From Cymodocea nodosa (taxonomy: Eukaryota; Streptophyta; Magnoliopsida; Alismatales; Cymodoceaceae): DNA of 64,000 nt. The notes below the pieces were generated by a model, which saw nothing but the letters and a program-made list of their open reading frames with translations, made no database searches and had not been told where the DNA came from. This document shows positions 1-11,828 of the stretch, piece after piece. Within the stretch, counting starts at the first letter, position 1; every line of letters begins with the position of its first letter. A program made the translations under genes and the position numbers. Location of the stretch: contig CM072339.1 in the NCBI GenBank assembly GCA_036874045.1, positions 11,663,501-11,727,500 of the forward strand, written 5' to 3'.

Positions 1-936
1 GATAGAAATATTCTCTAAAGAGATGACTAATCAGTTTGAAATGAGTATGATATGAGAACTTTCATATTTTCTAGGACTTCAAATTAAGCAAATGGATAAA
101 GGTATATTTTTAAATCAGGAAAAATATGCAGATGAAATGCTTAAGAAATTTAATTTTAATGATACAAGGATTCGAGGAACTCCTATGAGTATTACTTTAA
201 AGTTAGATATTGATGACATAGGAAAATCTATAGATCAAAGAAAATACAGAAGTATGATTGGTTCTTTACTTTATTTGACTGCTAGTAGACCTGATATTAT
301 GTTTGCTGTGTGTGTTTGTGCTAGATTTCAATCTAATCCTAAAGAATCACATTTAATTGCAGTTAAAAGAATATTTAGATATATACAAGGAACTAAAAAT
401 TTCGAACTGTATTATTCTAAGGATAGTTCAATAGATCTTATAGGATATATTGATGCTGATTATGCAGGATCTAAATCTGATAGAAAGAGTACCAGTGGCA
501 CATGTCAATTATTGGGAAATAATTTGGTGTCATGGTTTAGTAAAAGCAAAACTGTGTAGCATTTTCTACTACAGAAGCTGAATATGTTGCTGCTGCACTG
601 TGTTGCACTCAGATTCTGTGGATAAGGCAAACTTTAGAAGATTTTGGATTATCTTATGATACAACTGAGATTTATTGTGACAGTAGTTCTACAATAAATC
701 TTTCCAAAAATCCTGTATTACATTCAAGAGAAAAGCATATAGAGGTTAGACATCATTTTCTAGGAGATAACGTAATTAAAGGAAAAATTAAATTAGAATT
801 TGTGTCTAGTAAAAATCAATTAGCTGATATATTTACAAAACCTCTAAACGAAAATGCATTATGCAACATTAGATTAAATTTAGGTATTTGTAGGCTAGTG
901 ATGTGTAAAATGCTTAAACTCCACATAAAAAGATAA
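1..936 (+). pseudogene. copia RT C-terminus and RNase H (A1 pol, 3' end)
   Basis: This is the tail of a Ty1/copia polyprotein: the end of the reverse transcriptase followed by the RNase H that degrades the RNA template. Copia RT/RNase H signatures are visible: SLLYLTASRPDIMFAV, the DADYAGSKSDRKST block, CDSSS and the KHIEVRHHFLG block near the end. Compared with A2, a TGA stop at 53-55 replaces a Gly codon. One A is lost in the run near 543, which shifts the frame, gives the stop at 557-559, and leaves the RNase H half readable only in the next frame to the TAA at 934-936. It is non-functional as it stands. Confidence 0.9.
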
Positions 937-2492
937 ATATTATTGATGATGTTGTTTACCTCATAGATATTATATAGTTATTATAAATATCTAAAGTAAT
1001 ATCTAAACTGCTACTTAAGATACTATGTATTTATTGTAAAATCATAGTAGTATCTTATTGATTTTAAGTAGTTTATCAATTTTAATAGTTTTTACGATTT
1101 TAAGTGGAAGTGTAAATGAAAAACATTAAATACTTCTGACATTCTGAAATTTTGATTAAATGTTTTCTTTGAATCAAGGAAAATGCATATGATCATGAAT
1201 AAATTTGACTTAATTCATTAAACTTGTAGAATAAGTTATATGTAACTCATCTTAAACTATTAATCAAAAGTATAAGCTTATTGAAACTGATTCATATTCT
1301 TAGTACAATCATAGAAGTAAAAATTGTATGAGATTTGTGTTTTATTGTATCTGTATTAATGGAATACATATATACTGTGCTTAAAATGAAAAGTGCTTAC
1401 AAAGTGAAAATCTTTGAGAGTTTATTGATCAGTTTGATCACGAGCCTTTTGTACTTGAGCAAATAGGTATGTAAGGATTGTTGTCCTGAAAAAGGATTCT
1501 TTAAATCTGGCAACCTAAGGTCCTGATCAAATCTGGGATTGTTGACTGAAAGCTCATTACACGGGTATATTAGAAAGCTCTTGTATGATTCAAGCTTTTC
1601 AAACTAACTTTTAAAGAAAATTATTAATATTTACTATTTTGAAAAGAAAAAGTTATTTCATTAATTACAGATATCTTTGAATCGCATATAGTTTATACCA
1701 ATATGACTACTGATTTATTGAATCAACATTAGTACTTTTGAAAATGTTTATTTGAGATACATTCTTTTATTCTCCTTGAATTAATCGAATTGAGTTCAAA
1801 GTTGTGTTTTGATTCATATACAATAGGAATTGATTCTGGAAATCATTTTTGATGATGTCAGGATAACGGAAGTCTCTGAAAAGAAAATATAAAAGTATAG
1901 TTATACTTAACATCTATTGTCACTATAAGTATATTTTGTATTTTGATTGAATATATTTGAAATATATTTGTAGGGGTAGGATTAACAATGTCGAAAACAG
2001 ATTAATATAATTTAGAATACAAATCTTAGTTAATCTAAATTAATGTCCTCTTAAAATCTTGATGAAATAATTTAAAAAGACAAATAAACTATTTTAGATT
2101 CGAAGGACAAAATGTTCAAATAGTTTACAATGTTCTCAAGATAATGTTAAGTTTAGCATGTGTGTTGTTTTCGGAACGTTTCAGTTGGAAGCATCTGAAA
2201 ATTGTTGTGTACTAACTAGACGTTATGTTAGATAAGGTAACATGTAAAACTGCCTCTAGACAGCGTTTTACTCGTTAGGTTAGTTAACTCAACAAGTTAT
2301 ACTTGAATATTTCGGGTACGTTGATTGAATAAGCTTTATTCAATATTTATTTTATTTCTAAACCCGACTTCTCTTCACGTTGAGTTATACGCCTAAAAAC
2401 CCTATTTAAACACTTATTACACGGGGACTTAGGTTATTTGTAAACTTTGTCAAGAAAATCTTTCCCGCTTGTTGCTGTTACAACCTACAACG
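937..2492 (+). other. A1 spacer between pol and third ORF
   Basis: No ORF is supported here. The part at about 1000-1960 resembles, in reverse orientation, 19810-20950 of element D (compare 1435-1580 with 20370-20490), so the same non-coding module sits in a copia and a gypsy-like element. A purine-rich GTAGGGGTAGG tract near 1971 resembles a decayed polypurine tract. After it the DNA looks LTR-like, with the ACTCGTTAGGTTAG motif near 2270 that also recurs in LTR A. A TATA-like CTATTTAAAC near 2402 lies about 90 bp before the third-ORF ATG and could serve as its promoter; this is inference. Confidence 0.55.
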
Positions 2493-4760
2493 ATGGTCTC
2501 CAAGTTCTACAAAGGTCATGGCAGAGGAAAAGGCAAAAGCAAAAGAGATGCAAAAGGAAAAGAAATAGAGAATGATGAAGTTCCACGTACTTGGTTCAAG
2601 AAAATATTTTGAGTGGACAAAAGGTTAGAAGAACTTTATAGAGATTACTTCTTTTCTTAGGATATATTAGATGAAGTTAGACAAGAACTTCAACATATTG
2701 ATGCAAGTATTACATACATGGGTATTTGTAGTAAATTTGATAGAGAATATAGAATGAAATGTGCTGAGATTGCATTTTTGGAACAGTATGCAAAATATTT
2801 GGAAAAAGGTGTAGGTTCATCAAATAGAACTCCTCAAACTCCTATAAATGGTACAAGACTACATGCATTTGAGGAAGAGCATGAATCAGCTATCCCTACT
2901 CCTTTATATTCAAAACAAGTAGAATCAGATATTGCTGTAGAAAAAACAAAAGTTGACAGTCTTCGAAGGGCCGTTGCAATAGAAAGTGCCTTAGAAGAAT
3001 TAAAGTAGAAAACTTTTATGGAGCAATTTGAAAAGAAAACATCAATACTTGAAAAGGAGAAACAAAAATGTTATAGAAGAAGGAAAGTCAGAAAAATTAT
3101 GTCTAAGGAAACAAAGTCTATTGAAAAAGGAAAATCAGATGAAAATTTATTTCCAAAGTACAATGTATGTCTAGACATTGTACCTTATTGTGCATCTGAT
3201 AAACTCATCAGTTCCGAACACACAAAAGCTGATGAAGATAATGAGACTTTATTTTCCCTTGCTAGAAAACTTGAGAAGAAATCCAAGTCAAATATGAGCT
3301 CAAGTTTTTCTATTAGTACAAGTCTTGATGATGCAGAAATTGACAAATCAGAGCATCAGGCACCTGACATTGAACAAGTTATTGCATATATAATTGACAA
3401 TGTTGAATCAGTAACTAGTTCAAAGGCTGAATTGTCTAGAGTAGCAGATATTGAAAATGTTAAGACTCTAGAAGAGCTAAAAGTTAACCAGCCTTCTACG
3501 GAATCTATAGAAGCAGAGTCTGAGAATTCACAACATGAATCAATGGAATTATCTATTGAACAAAATAAACAATTACAGACAGATACACCGGCTGTAGAAT
3601 TTGTGGAAAAATTGTATTTTGAACATTCTATAGAAATTGAACAGATGAATGTTGAGAATATTGACAATGTTCCTAACACTGTTGAAGCTGAAGAATCAAG
3701 CTTACCTGAGCAGCTTTAAGATAATATTTTGGAAGAGGAACAACATGACATTCATTTTGAAGAAGAGGTTCCTGAAGATGAATTAAACTCTGAATCACAA
3801 CTTCAGGTATCACCTTCTTTGTGTACAATATTAAAAATTCAAGGTAATGCAATTCATTTTAGATCTGAAGAAGCATTGTAGAAATACAATAATCTGATTA
3901 CATGTCAGATTCTACATGCTCGTCCAATAAAATTCAGAAATTTGATGGAAATAAGAGATCTGTTTGAGTTTCAAGGCCTCATTAAATTCTTGCTGGTAGG
4001 AACGAAATGGAAGCAATACACAGAACTTATTGCAGCTTTTTATAGCAATCTGGACAAGAATGGAAATTTTCTGAAAACTCAAATAAATGAATAGGAGTTT
4101 ATATTGTCTCCTGAGTTAATTTTTGAAGTTTTAGGATTAAAGAATGAAGGTCTTGTTGTTACCAACAGATTTGACATAATAAGACAACTGGAATGGAACA
4201 TTCAGTCTTTATCAAATTTTCCAGATGTATATTCTGAAATGAGATTAATGGAAAATCTGAATGCAGAGGCAAGATTTATTGCAAATATATTGCATGCAAA
4301 TTTATTTTAGAGAGTTGGACACAATTTGGAAGTTAGCAAAAGATGTTTATATGCAACTTATGGCCTGCTGAATAGAATTCAAATAAATTGGTTTGATGTT
4401 TTTATGTCTCAACTACAGCATATGAATTCAAAGTTATTTTATGGTGATGCTGTATGTAGAATCCTTGCAAGCCAATTGACTTTATTTGACTAGCCCTCTG
4501 AAACTAAAGGCATGAGAGCATTTAGTGTCAAAGATTTGCAAAAGTTCTAAGCCATGCATAAACCTCAACGACAACAACAACAACAACAACCTGATATAGA
4601 CTATATACAACAACAACAAAGTTATTCAGTTCAAGCAAAACAGCAAACCCAGCTACGTCTTGACTTAGATGTAGTGCTTAACGACATCAGAAATGATATT
4701 AGGCATCTAGGAGATAAAATATGTAATGCTATAAGTGATATACTTAGGAGAGGTCGATAA
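2493..4760 (+). pseudogene. third ORF (env-like / plant transposon protein) of A1
   Basis: This ORF follows pol in Sireviruses and is often called env-like. I see no signal peptide. The protein starts with a basic Gly/Lys/Arg-rich stretch, then a charged helical region, a Glu/Ser-rich acidic middle, a conserved central domain (RDLFEFQG, SPELIFEVLGLKNEG, ARFIANILHANLF, INWFDVFMSQL, KLFYGD) and a Gln-rich tail ending NAISDILRRGR. The central domain resembles the family annotated as putative plant transposon protein; that naming is from memory. One frame runs throughout but is cut by nine stops (2610, 2658, 3006, 3717, 3879, 4092, 4308, 4491, 4548). Where A3 can be compared, most replace Gln codons. 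The start was chosen as the first ATG of this frame, matching the basic N-terminus of the B copies. Its function is unknown. Confidence 0.82.
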
Positions 4761-4933
4761 CTGTTTTTGTTTGTTTCTAAATACAAAATGTAATGTTTGT
4801 ATTACTTGTTTGATTCGTTGAACAATACATTTTTCTATAAATGTGTTCAATTATTATTCTTGTTTACAAAAATCGTTGTTGTAATTCTCTTACATACATA
4901 TATATATTCTTTGTAATTATCTTTTTGATTAAT

Positions 4934-4950
4934 GACAAAAAGGGGGAGAA
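4934..4950 (+). promoter_or_regulatory. upstream copy of the polypurine tract, A1
   Basis: ACAAAAAGGGGGAGAA lies 300 bp before the LTR-proximal tract and has the same core. Multiplied polypurine tracts before the 3' LTR are a known trait of Sireviruses, and B2, B3 and A3 in this window have them too. Confidence 0.7.
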
Positions 4951-5241
4951 ATATTATAAAAAGATGATTATGATCTTAATTGCATATATATATTATAAAA
5001 GGAGATGCTATTTAAATGGTTATTGTAATCTGACAGATGATAATTAGAAAATTGATACTTATATAACTATTGACATCTGAGAGTTTTAGTTTTGAGAGGT
5101 AAAATTTACACAAACAATAGAAATAAGCTTAAGTGAACTTAAGTCAACAAACAAGTTTGTTGAATTAAAAGTTAACCCAACGAAGGTGCTTTGTTGAGTT
5201 AAACATATTTCATAATTGATTTAATATGGTTTTGTCATCAT

Positions 5242-5256
5242 CAAAAAGGGGGAGAT
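5242..5256 (+). promoter_or_regulatory. polypurine tract of A1 (plus-strand primer)
   Basis: CAAAAAGGGGGAGAT directly abuts the first TG of the LTR at 5257, the expected position of the primer for plus-strand DNA synthesis. Confidence 0.88.
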
Positions 5257-5534
5257 TGTTGAGTATTTTTGTTTTGATGATGTGTGCTGAATGAAAATAA
5301 TCACATTTACTCAATTACTATTGCTCGTGAAAGAAATTAAAATCATCAATTAATACAGAAAAGCTTACTAATATAAATACTTGTCTGTATTGGATTTGAA
5401 GTTAATAACTAGTCGTTTCGTTGCATTAATTTCTCATTTAGCTAAACGTTAAGTTAACGTGTGTTTTTATTGAAAAGCATGATATGTTTTAATGTTATAT
5501 CTTCTGTATCGTGAACAGTGCACGTTTAGACAAC

Positions 5535-5750
5535 TCGTTAAGTTAGAGTTTTGTTTGTATAGAGGTCACGTGAGAACTCGTTAAGTTAGAGGCTTAAAGG
5601 TTAAAATAGGTCACGTGATAACTCGTTAAGTTAGTGAGTAAAAGAAGAGATGAACTCGTTAAGTTATTAGTGTTATACACGTGGTGAAATTATAAGTTAC
5701 GAATGTTGTAATGTATCACATGAGGTGCACATGTTTAACTCGTTAAGTTA
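5535..5750 (+). repeat. array of TCGTTAAGTTA motifs in LTR A
   Basis: Five exact copies lie at 5535-5545, 5578-5588, 5623-5633, 5656-5666 and 5740-5750, with CACGTG boxes between some of them. The reverse complement is TAACTTAACGA, one version of the TAACT-NNN-CGA motif found in the other LTR families. The position upstream of the TATA box suggests an enhancer array; no function is shown. Confidence 0.8.
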
Positions 5751-5876
5751 ACATAAGTAAACGTGTTGAGTTGCTATATTGAACACTAAGGCAACGCGTT
5801 AGGTTAGCGTTATAAACTTAAGTTGTTATTTTTGCACGTGGTAAAATTCTTATTATAAAAACATTTGTTTATTACT

Positions 5877-5953
5877 GGTTCGTTGAGTTATCATAACACA
5901 ACGGAGATGGTTCGTTGAGATAGCATAACACCACAGACTTAGTTCGTTGAGTT
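5877..5953 (+). repeat. 32-bp tandem repeat in LTR A
   Basis: Units begin GGTTCGTTGAG at 5877 and 5909, and a partial unit follows at 5942. The solo LTR has one extra unit (16827, 16859, 16891), so the copy number varies between LTRs. Confidence 0.75.
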
Positions 5954-6271
5954 AGCTACAGTACTTGTCACGTGAAATGGCACATGAGGAAGTCGCTAAG
6001 TTAGAAACGTTAAGTTATATATATACTTGTGTTACTCGTTTAGTTAACATTAAAGTAACGACTTCTTATTACACTGATGAAAAACTTTTGTACGAGAAAG
6101 TTTATTTTGCAGGAAATTTTTCAGAGATCTAAGACTAATGATTAAAGAAAATTTGAAATATAAACGTGGGTTAGAACGTGTGTGTTTTGATGAAGGAAAA
6201 AGAAAAGACGTGGAGAAGTGGAAAACTGGTAGTGGTTAAACGTGAAGGATATGCATGAAATGAAGATACAG

Positions 6272-6278
6272 TATAAAA
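6272..6278 (+). promoter_or_regulatory. TATA box of LTR A
   Basis: TATAAAA in the context CAGTATAAAAGG lies in the last third of the LTR and is conserved at 17254-17260 in the solo LTR. It would place the transcript start about 30 bp downstream. Confidence 0.65.
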
Positions 6279-6838
6279 GGTATAGAATTCTCGTTGATCA
6301 ATTTATCCTTGCACACAAAACGAAAAATCTTTTCAAGGATCAAACCATCCCTGCACACCAAAAGAAAAATCTTTTTCAGGGATCAAAAACACCTCTTCGG
6401 GAAAAATCTCTCAAGTGGAAGAAAGTTCAGTGAAGCATAAAAAGGTAAGATTTTCATCACTAAAGATTTGAAGTATCAGAAGAAAGAAAATTCGGTGAAG
6501 CATGAAAATACAAGATATTCGTCACTAAAGAATTGCTGAAGAAGAAAAAGAAGAAGAAGAAAGATCTCAAACAGGGAGAAAAGTTTTAAATTCTGCAAAT
6601 TAGTTTTCTCTATTTGTAGTTATGAAATTGTTTAGATGATACATGGTGTCGAGTTATAATTGCATCTACAATTTCTAAGGAGAATTGAATTGTATATTGT
6701 AATTGAAACCTTAAATAAAAATGATTTTATGAAAACAATGTCTCGACTTGTTTTTGAGTTTTAAAGTTTCAATTATATTTTAGAAAATATTAAAAATACA
6801 CAATTCACCCCCCTCTTATGTAGCCATACGATCCTATA

Positions 6839-8729
6839 GATTCAATCATTGAAATCATAAATATAAGATCCGTTACCGATAAATAACTCGAGTGCTTGCA
6901 ATAACTGTACAAGTTTTACAACCAACAATTGTAGAATACTTAGTGTAATTGTTCATATAAAGAAAATAACTTCAGGCTAAGTGAAAAAGTGAGAAAACTC
7001 GAAGACATATGATAACTGTTCGAGTTTCTAGAAGGAATAGGTGTGAAAACTCGAAGATTTAAACATAACTGTTCGAGTTTCGACTAAGACATTATAAAGT
7101 AGTGAAATTGAACACGTGCACAATTTGAACTTAAGGTGTTCAAAAAGTTTTGGAGACTTATAAACATAACTATCCGATGCTCAGGTGCATTTCAGAGAGT
7201 TACAGATAACCTTCCGAAAGATAACTTAAGTCAATCGTCTAGATCACGACACGTGTACTTAAGTAGTTTTATAATAAAGAGATGTTTCAGACAGTTACAA
7301 ATCTAACTTTCCGATGCCCAAATCATTTCGGAGAGTTACAGATAACTTACCAAAAATCCACTTAAGTCATGCATTATGGTTTCGACACGTGTACTTCAGG
7401 AAATAATAAAATAGTCTATTGAACGTTTTAAAACACAACTGTCCAATACTTGTAATATAACTTGCCGAAACAATAGAAAATTCGGATACTTAAGAATTAA
7501 AATACCTACAAGTCATCGACAGTTTAGAAATGTACTTAATTAAGGTGTATTTCCTAAAATTATGTAGATTCTTTCATGAAAACATATAATAGTTCAAAAG
7601 ATATGAATTATTATACGAGAAATTGCTCCCCCTACATAAATGTAGTGTAAAGAATCCATGGCGTACTTAATCTAGGTTGCCAAGCCCTAAGTAGAGTTAG
7701 CTTAAAAAGGTCAAATAGCTTACTTAAAGAGGATGCTAAGCCTTAAATAGATTTGAGTCTCTCCTTTTTTTCTTTTTCTTTTTTAATTTGAATGAAATAT
7801 AGAAATAAGTAGGAGTGTTAACAATTTAGACTTTCTGGCTTTTATCTTATTCAGTTTACAAAAGATAATTCATAGAGATATACCTACAGAAACTTAAAAG
7901 ATTTCAATAATGAGTACACAACTTAAGACAAATAAATATCGTACATTATGTGTAAAGAGTAGATCATAACAAAAATAACAAGGATTATATGCACAGACTA
8001 TGTCAGGATTGTTATAACACCTTGAAAGATAAATTAAGCTTGAGTACATTGGCCCCTTTTTTCCTTTTTTTTTCTTTTTATATTCATATATATATATATT
8101 ATGTATTACCTCCCACAATATCATCTTTTTACGTGATCATAATCCCTTACTTAGGGGAAAGATAACCAGTTACTCAATGACAAGTGAGAACAAGTAAATT
8201 TTTTATTTTTTTTTAATATAATCTGAATTACTTGCAAAATGAGTTTTCAGTCACACATCCCAAACTAGTTGGTTTAAGTGACTAGGATTTAAGATCCCTC
8301 AACAGACTTAATTACTCAAGTAATTATAGACAAAAAATAAACAAAAATAAAACAAGATAGTAAATTAAATTAAAGGCAACCGCAAGACTTAATTTTTCTA
8401 ACAGAATGTTAATAACTTTCCTTTAATAAAAAGTACATACTTTCTATGTATTTTCCTGTTAAAATCTCTGTAATAGCATATACATAAGTAACAAAAATAT
8501 AGTTGGCACTCACATTGAATCAATTTAACTTTTCCTTAAGTAATCTTTTCTGAATTTTTCTTAAATAAATTGACTTCAATAAAAATCAGAATTTCATAAA
8601 TTCTTAACTACTAGAAAACTATAATTCGAAAATAGATATGTTGTTTTGTTTTTTTTTTTTTATTTAATAATAAAGACATTAAATTCTAAAACTACCTTAT
8701 AACAAACCAAAATACAATGAACAGGACCA
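6839..8729 (-). other. B1 spacer between pol and third ORF
   Basis: There is no supported gene. It is collinear with 39410-41370 of B2 and 60049-61009 of B3. It contains the purine tract GTAGGGGGAGCA (complement at 7624-7635) followed in sense direction by DNA resembling gypsy LTR C, with many TAACTnnnCGA motifs (6970-7450) and CACGTG-type boxes. Short homopolymer runs occur at 8046-8075 and 8650-8665. Confidence 0.6.
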
Positions 8730-11700
8730 TTAAATATCAGATAACTTACAGATACCAAGTTCTAATCGTAATTTTGAGAATGTATTTTCATCTAAGGGTT
8801 TCGTAAATAGATCTGCTAATTGTTCTGTGGTAGGAACAAAATTTAATACTATTTTTCCTTTTATAACATTATCCCTTAGAAAATGATGTCGAACTTCAAT
8901 ATGTTTTACTCGTGAATGTAAGACAGGATTTTTAGATAAACTTATTGCAGAACTACTATCACAGAAAATCTTAGTTGGTTCATAGTTTAAATTAAAATCT
9001 TTTAAGGTTTGTCTGATCCACAGGATTTGAGCACAGCAAAGTGCAGCAGCTATATATTCAGCTTCAATTGTAGATAATGCTACATAATTTTGCTTTTTGC
9101 TAAACCATGACACTAAAGAATTACCTAACAATTGACAAGTGCCACTGGTGCTTTTTCTTTCAGACTTACATCCTACGAAATCAGCATCACTATAACCTAC
9201 TAAGTTTAAAGAACTGTGTTTAAAGTAAAACAGTCTAAAATTGATGGTTCCTAATAGATATTTAAAAATTCGTTTAACAGCAAGTAGGTGTGATTCCTTA
9301 GGATTTGATTGATATCTAGCACAAGTACACACACTAAACATAATATCTGGTTGGTTAGCTGTTAAATAGAGTAATGAACAAATCATACTTCTATATTATT
9401 TTACATTTACAGTTTTTCCAGAGTCATCTTTATCCAACTTGGTGATAGTACTCATTGGTGTATTCTTTGTTTTAGTGTTGTCTAAACCAAACCTCTTTAA
9501 TAAATCTTGAGTATATTTTTCTTGTGAAATAAAAGTACCCTGATCTAATTGCTTAATTTGTAAGCCTAGGAAAAATGATAGTTCTTCCATCATACTCATT
9601 TCAAATTGATTAGTCATGTCTTTCGAAAAGGACTCAACTAATTTATCATTTGTTGCTCCAAATATGATGTCATCTACATAAATTTGAACTACTAATATAT
9701 CTTTTTCAATCTTCTTGATAAAAAGAGTGTGATCTGCCTTTCCCATAGAATACCCTTTTTCCATAAGAAATTTAGCTAATCTTTCATACCAAGACCTAGG
9801 AGCTTGTTTAAGGCCATATAGTGTCTTCTTAAGCTTGTAAACATACTTAAGATGTTTTGAATCTTCAAAACTTGGAGGTTGTTTTACATACACTTCTTCT
9901 TTTATATATCCATTTAAAAAAGCAGTCTTAACATCCATTTGATATAATTTGAAATCCATATAACAAGCATATGCTAACAAAATTCGTATTGATTCTAGTC
10001 TAGCAATAGGAGCAAATGTTTCATCATAGTCAATTCCTTCCTCTTGCTTGTAACCTTGAGCAACTAATCTAGCTTTATTTTTAACTATATGTCCATCTTG
10101 ATCTACTTCGTTTCTAAATACCCACCTTGTTCCTATTATAGATTGATTTTCAAGTGGTGGAACTAGATCCCATACCTCATTTCTTATAAATTGATTTAGT
10201 TCATCTAGCATAGCTAAATACCAAAATTCATCTTCTAAGGCATCTTCAATTTTCTTAGGTTCTAGTAAAGAAACAAATGAATAAGCACCACAAATGTTGA
10301 CTACTGATGACCTAGTCCTAACTCCTTGGTTAGGATCGCCTATTATCTGATCAATAGGATGAGATGAAGCATAACGCCAATTTCTATGTTGTTCCATATT
10401 TTCTATAGGTATGACATTATTTTCTTCTAAATTTTCATCATTCAAACTTAGATTTCTTATTCCGTCAGATAATCTATCAATTTCTCTATCAACATCATTT
10501 GGTACTATTTCTAGGAGAATTTTTGAATCAAAGTTTTCAGCATGTCTTAAATCCAAATGAGAACTTTCCTGAAATTTCACATGCAAGGTTTCCTCAATGG
10601 TTTTTGTTGATTTATTATAAACTCTATATGCTTTACTTCTAATGGAATAACCAACAAAAATCCCTTCATCTGATTTGGCTTTAAATTTGTCTTTTCGTTC
10701 CTTAGTGTTTAAAATAAAACACTTACATCCAAAGGGTTTTAAATAACTTATTTTGGGAACCCAGTTATACCATATCTCATAAGGAGTTTTATCTAAAATT
10801 GGTCTTAGATGTACTCTATTTATAACATAGCATGCTGTATGAACTGCTTCTGCCTAGAGAAAAAGGGGTAACTTATTCTCATTTAACATGGTTCTGGACA
10901 TTTCCTGAAGTGATCTGTTCTTTCGTTCTACTATCCCATTTTGTGATGGAGCTCTTGGAAATGAGTACCTATGATCTATGCCTAATTCTTCACAAAAGGT
11001 GTCCATTTGATCATTATCAAATTCTATACCATGATCACTCCTAAGTTTTTGAATTTTAACATTTTGCTCATTCTGAACTTTATTACAGAATATCTTAAAT
11101 ATTTCAAAAACTTCAGTTTTATTAGCTAGGAAATAGACCCAAGTAAATCTAGAATAATCATCAACTAGTACAAAAGCATAATGTTTACCTCCTAGACTGG
11201 TTGTTCTAGTAGGTCCAAATAAATCCATATGCACTAGTTCTAATACTATTTTGCTTGTTATTTCATTTAAGCTTTTAAAGGATGTTTTATGTAATTTACC
11301 TAGTTGACACGCATCACACATAAACTCTTTCGAGTACTTAATACTAGGTAAACCTCTAACTAGATTCTTTTTAGACAGCTTTTGTAATAATTTTAAGTTT
11401 GAGTGTCCTAGCCTTCTATGCCATAAAATGACTTCATCCAATTTTGCAATTAAGCAAGCATTGTCTTTAATAATATCAGAAGGCAAATTTAGAATACAAA
11501 CAGATCCTTTCTTGTATGTAGTGAATAAAATTTCGTTTGTAGTCATGTCCATAATTTTATAGGAATCTTTTTCAAAAATTACTCTGTAAATCTTCATTAA
11601 AACAGGAACACTCAATAAATTAAAACCTAAGTTTTCAACTAATAAGGCATCATTTATAAAACATTCCTCAGTTACCTGAACCTTGCTAGACCCAAGGATA

Positions 11701-11828
11701 TTTGTTTTGCTTTTATTTCCAAAGGTAACTTGTCCGTTCTTGGTCTTTGTTATTTCTGTAAGTAGTCGTATATCTCCAGTCATGTGGCTGGATGCTCCAC
11801 TGTCCATTATCCATTTTGATTTATGTAC
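8730..11828 (-). pseudogene. Pol of B1: protease, integrase, RT, RNase H
   Basis: The exon starts after the splice acceptor at 11829. Sense order: protease active site MDSGASSHMTGD; integrase zinc region HRRLGHSNLKLL with CDACQLGK, then DLFGPT, RSDHG and the NGIVERKNRS glutamate (D,D,E); RT with [11 protein letters not shown] and [10 protein letters not shown]; RNase H with [21 protein letters not shown] and KHIEVRHHFLRD, ending at 8730. Protease before integrase before RT is the copia order. Two in-frame stops break it: TAG at 10854-10856 in integrase, also present in B2, and TAA at about 9396-9398 in RT replacing a Gln codon. Otherwise the frame is open. Confidence 0.92.

Larger units (their letters stand above)
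1..6838 (+). mobile_element. Sirevirus-type Ty1/copia element A1, 3' part
   Basis: The order on the plus strand is end of reverse transcriptase, RNase H, a 1.5 kb spacer, the third ORF, two polypurine tracts and a complete 3' LTR. The 5' LTR, gag and most of pol lie left of the window. The copia RNase H, the additional ORF and the repeated purine tract AAAAAGGGGGAGA fit the Sirevirus lineage. The element abuts truncated element B1 exactly at its LTR end (6838), so A1 most likely inserted into B1's pol to third-ORF spacer. The TSD cannot be checked because the left end is outside the window. All coding parts are broken by stops or a frameshift. Confidence 0.88.
5257..6838 (+). repeat. 3' LTR of A1 (LTR type A, about 1.58 kb)
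   Basis: It starts TGTTGAGTATTTTTG after the polypurine tract. It ends ATCCTATA, where the solo copy ends ATCCTACA, so the terminal CA has mutated. It matches the solo LTR at 16208-17820 over its whole length. A TATA box is at 6272-6278. The U3 part carries several G-boxes (CACGTG) and five exact TCGTTAAGTTA copies. A C-rich stretch (TTCACCCCCCTC) lies just before the end. Confidence 0.92.

Noticed and set aside
3356..3679. Antisense ORF opposite the acidic part of the third ORF (also 63066-63389)
   Set aside because: It mirrors the Glu/Ser-rich codons of the sense strand and has no start context or domain of its own.
5500..6060. Direct repeats in LTR A as a CRISPR-like array
   Set aside because: The repeats are 11 bp, irregularly spaced, within a plant LTR and without associated genes.
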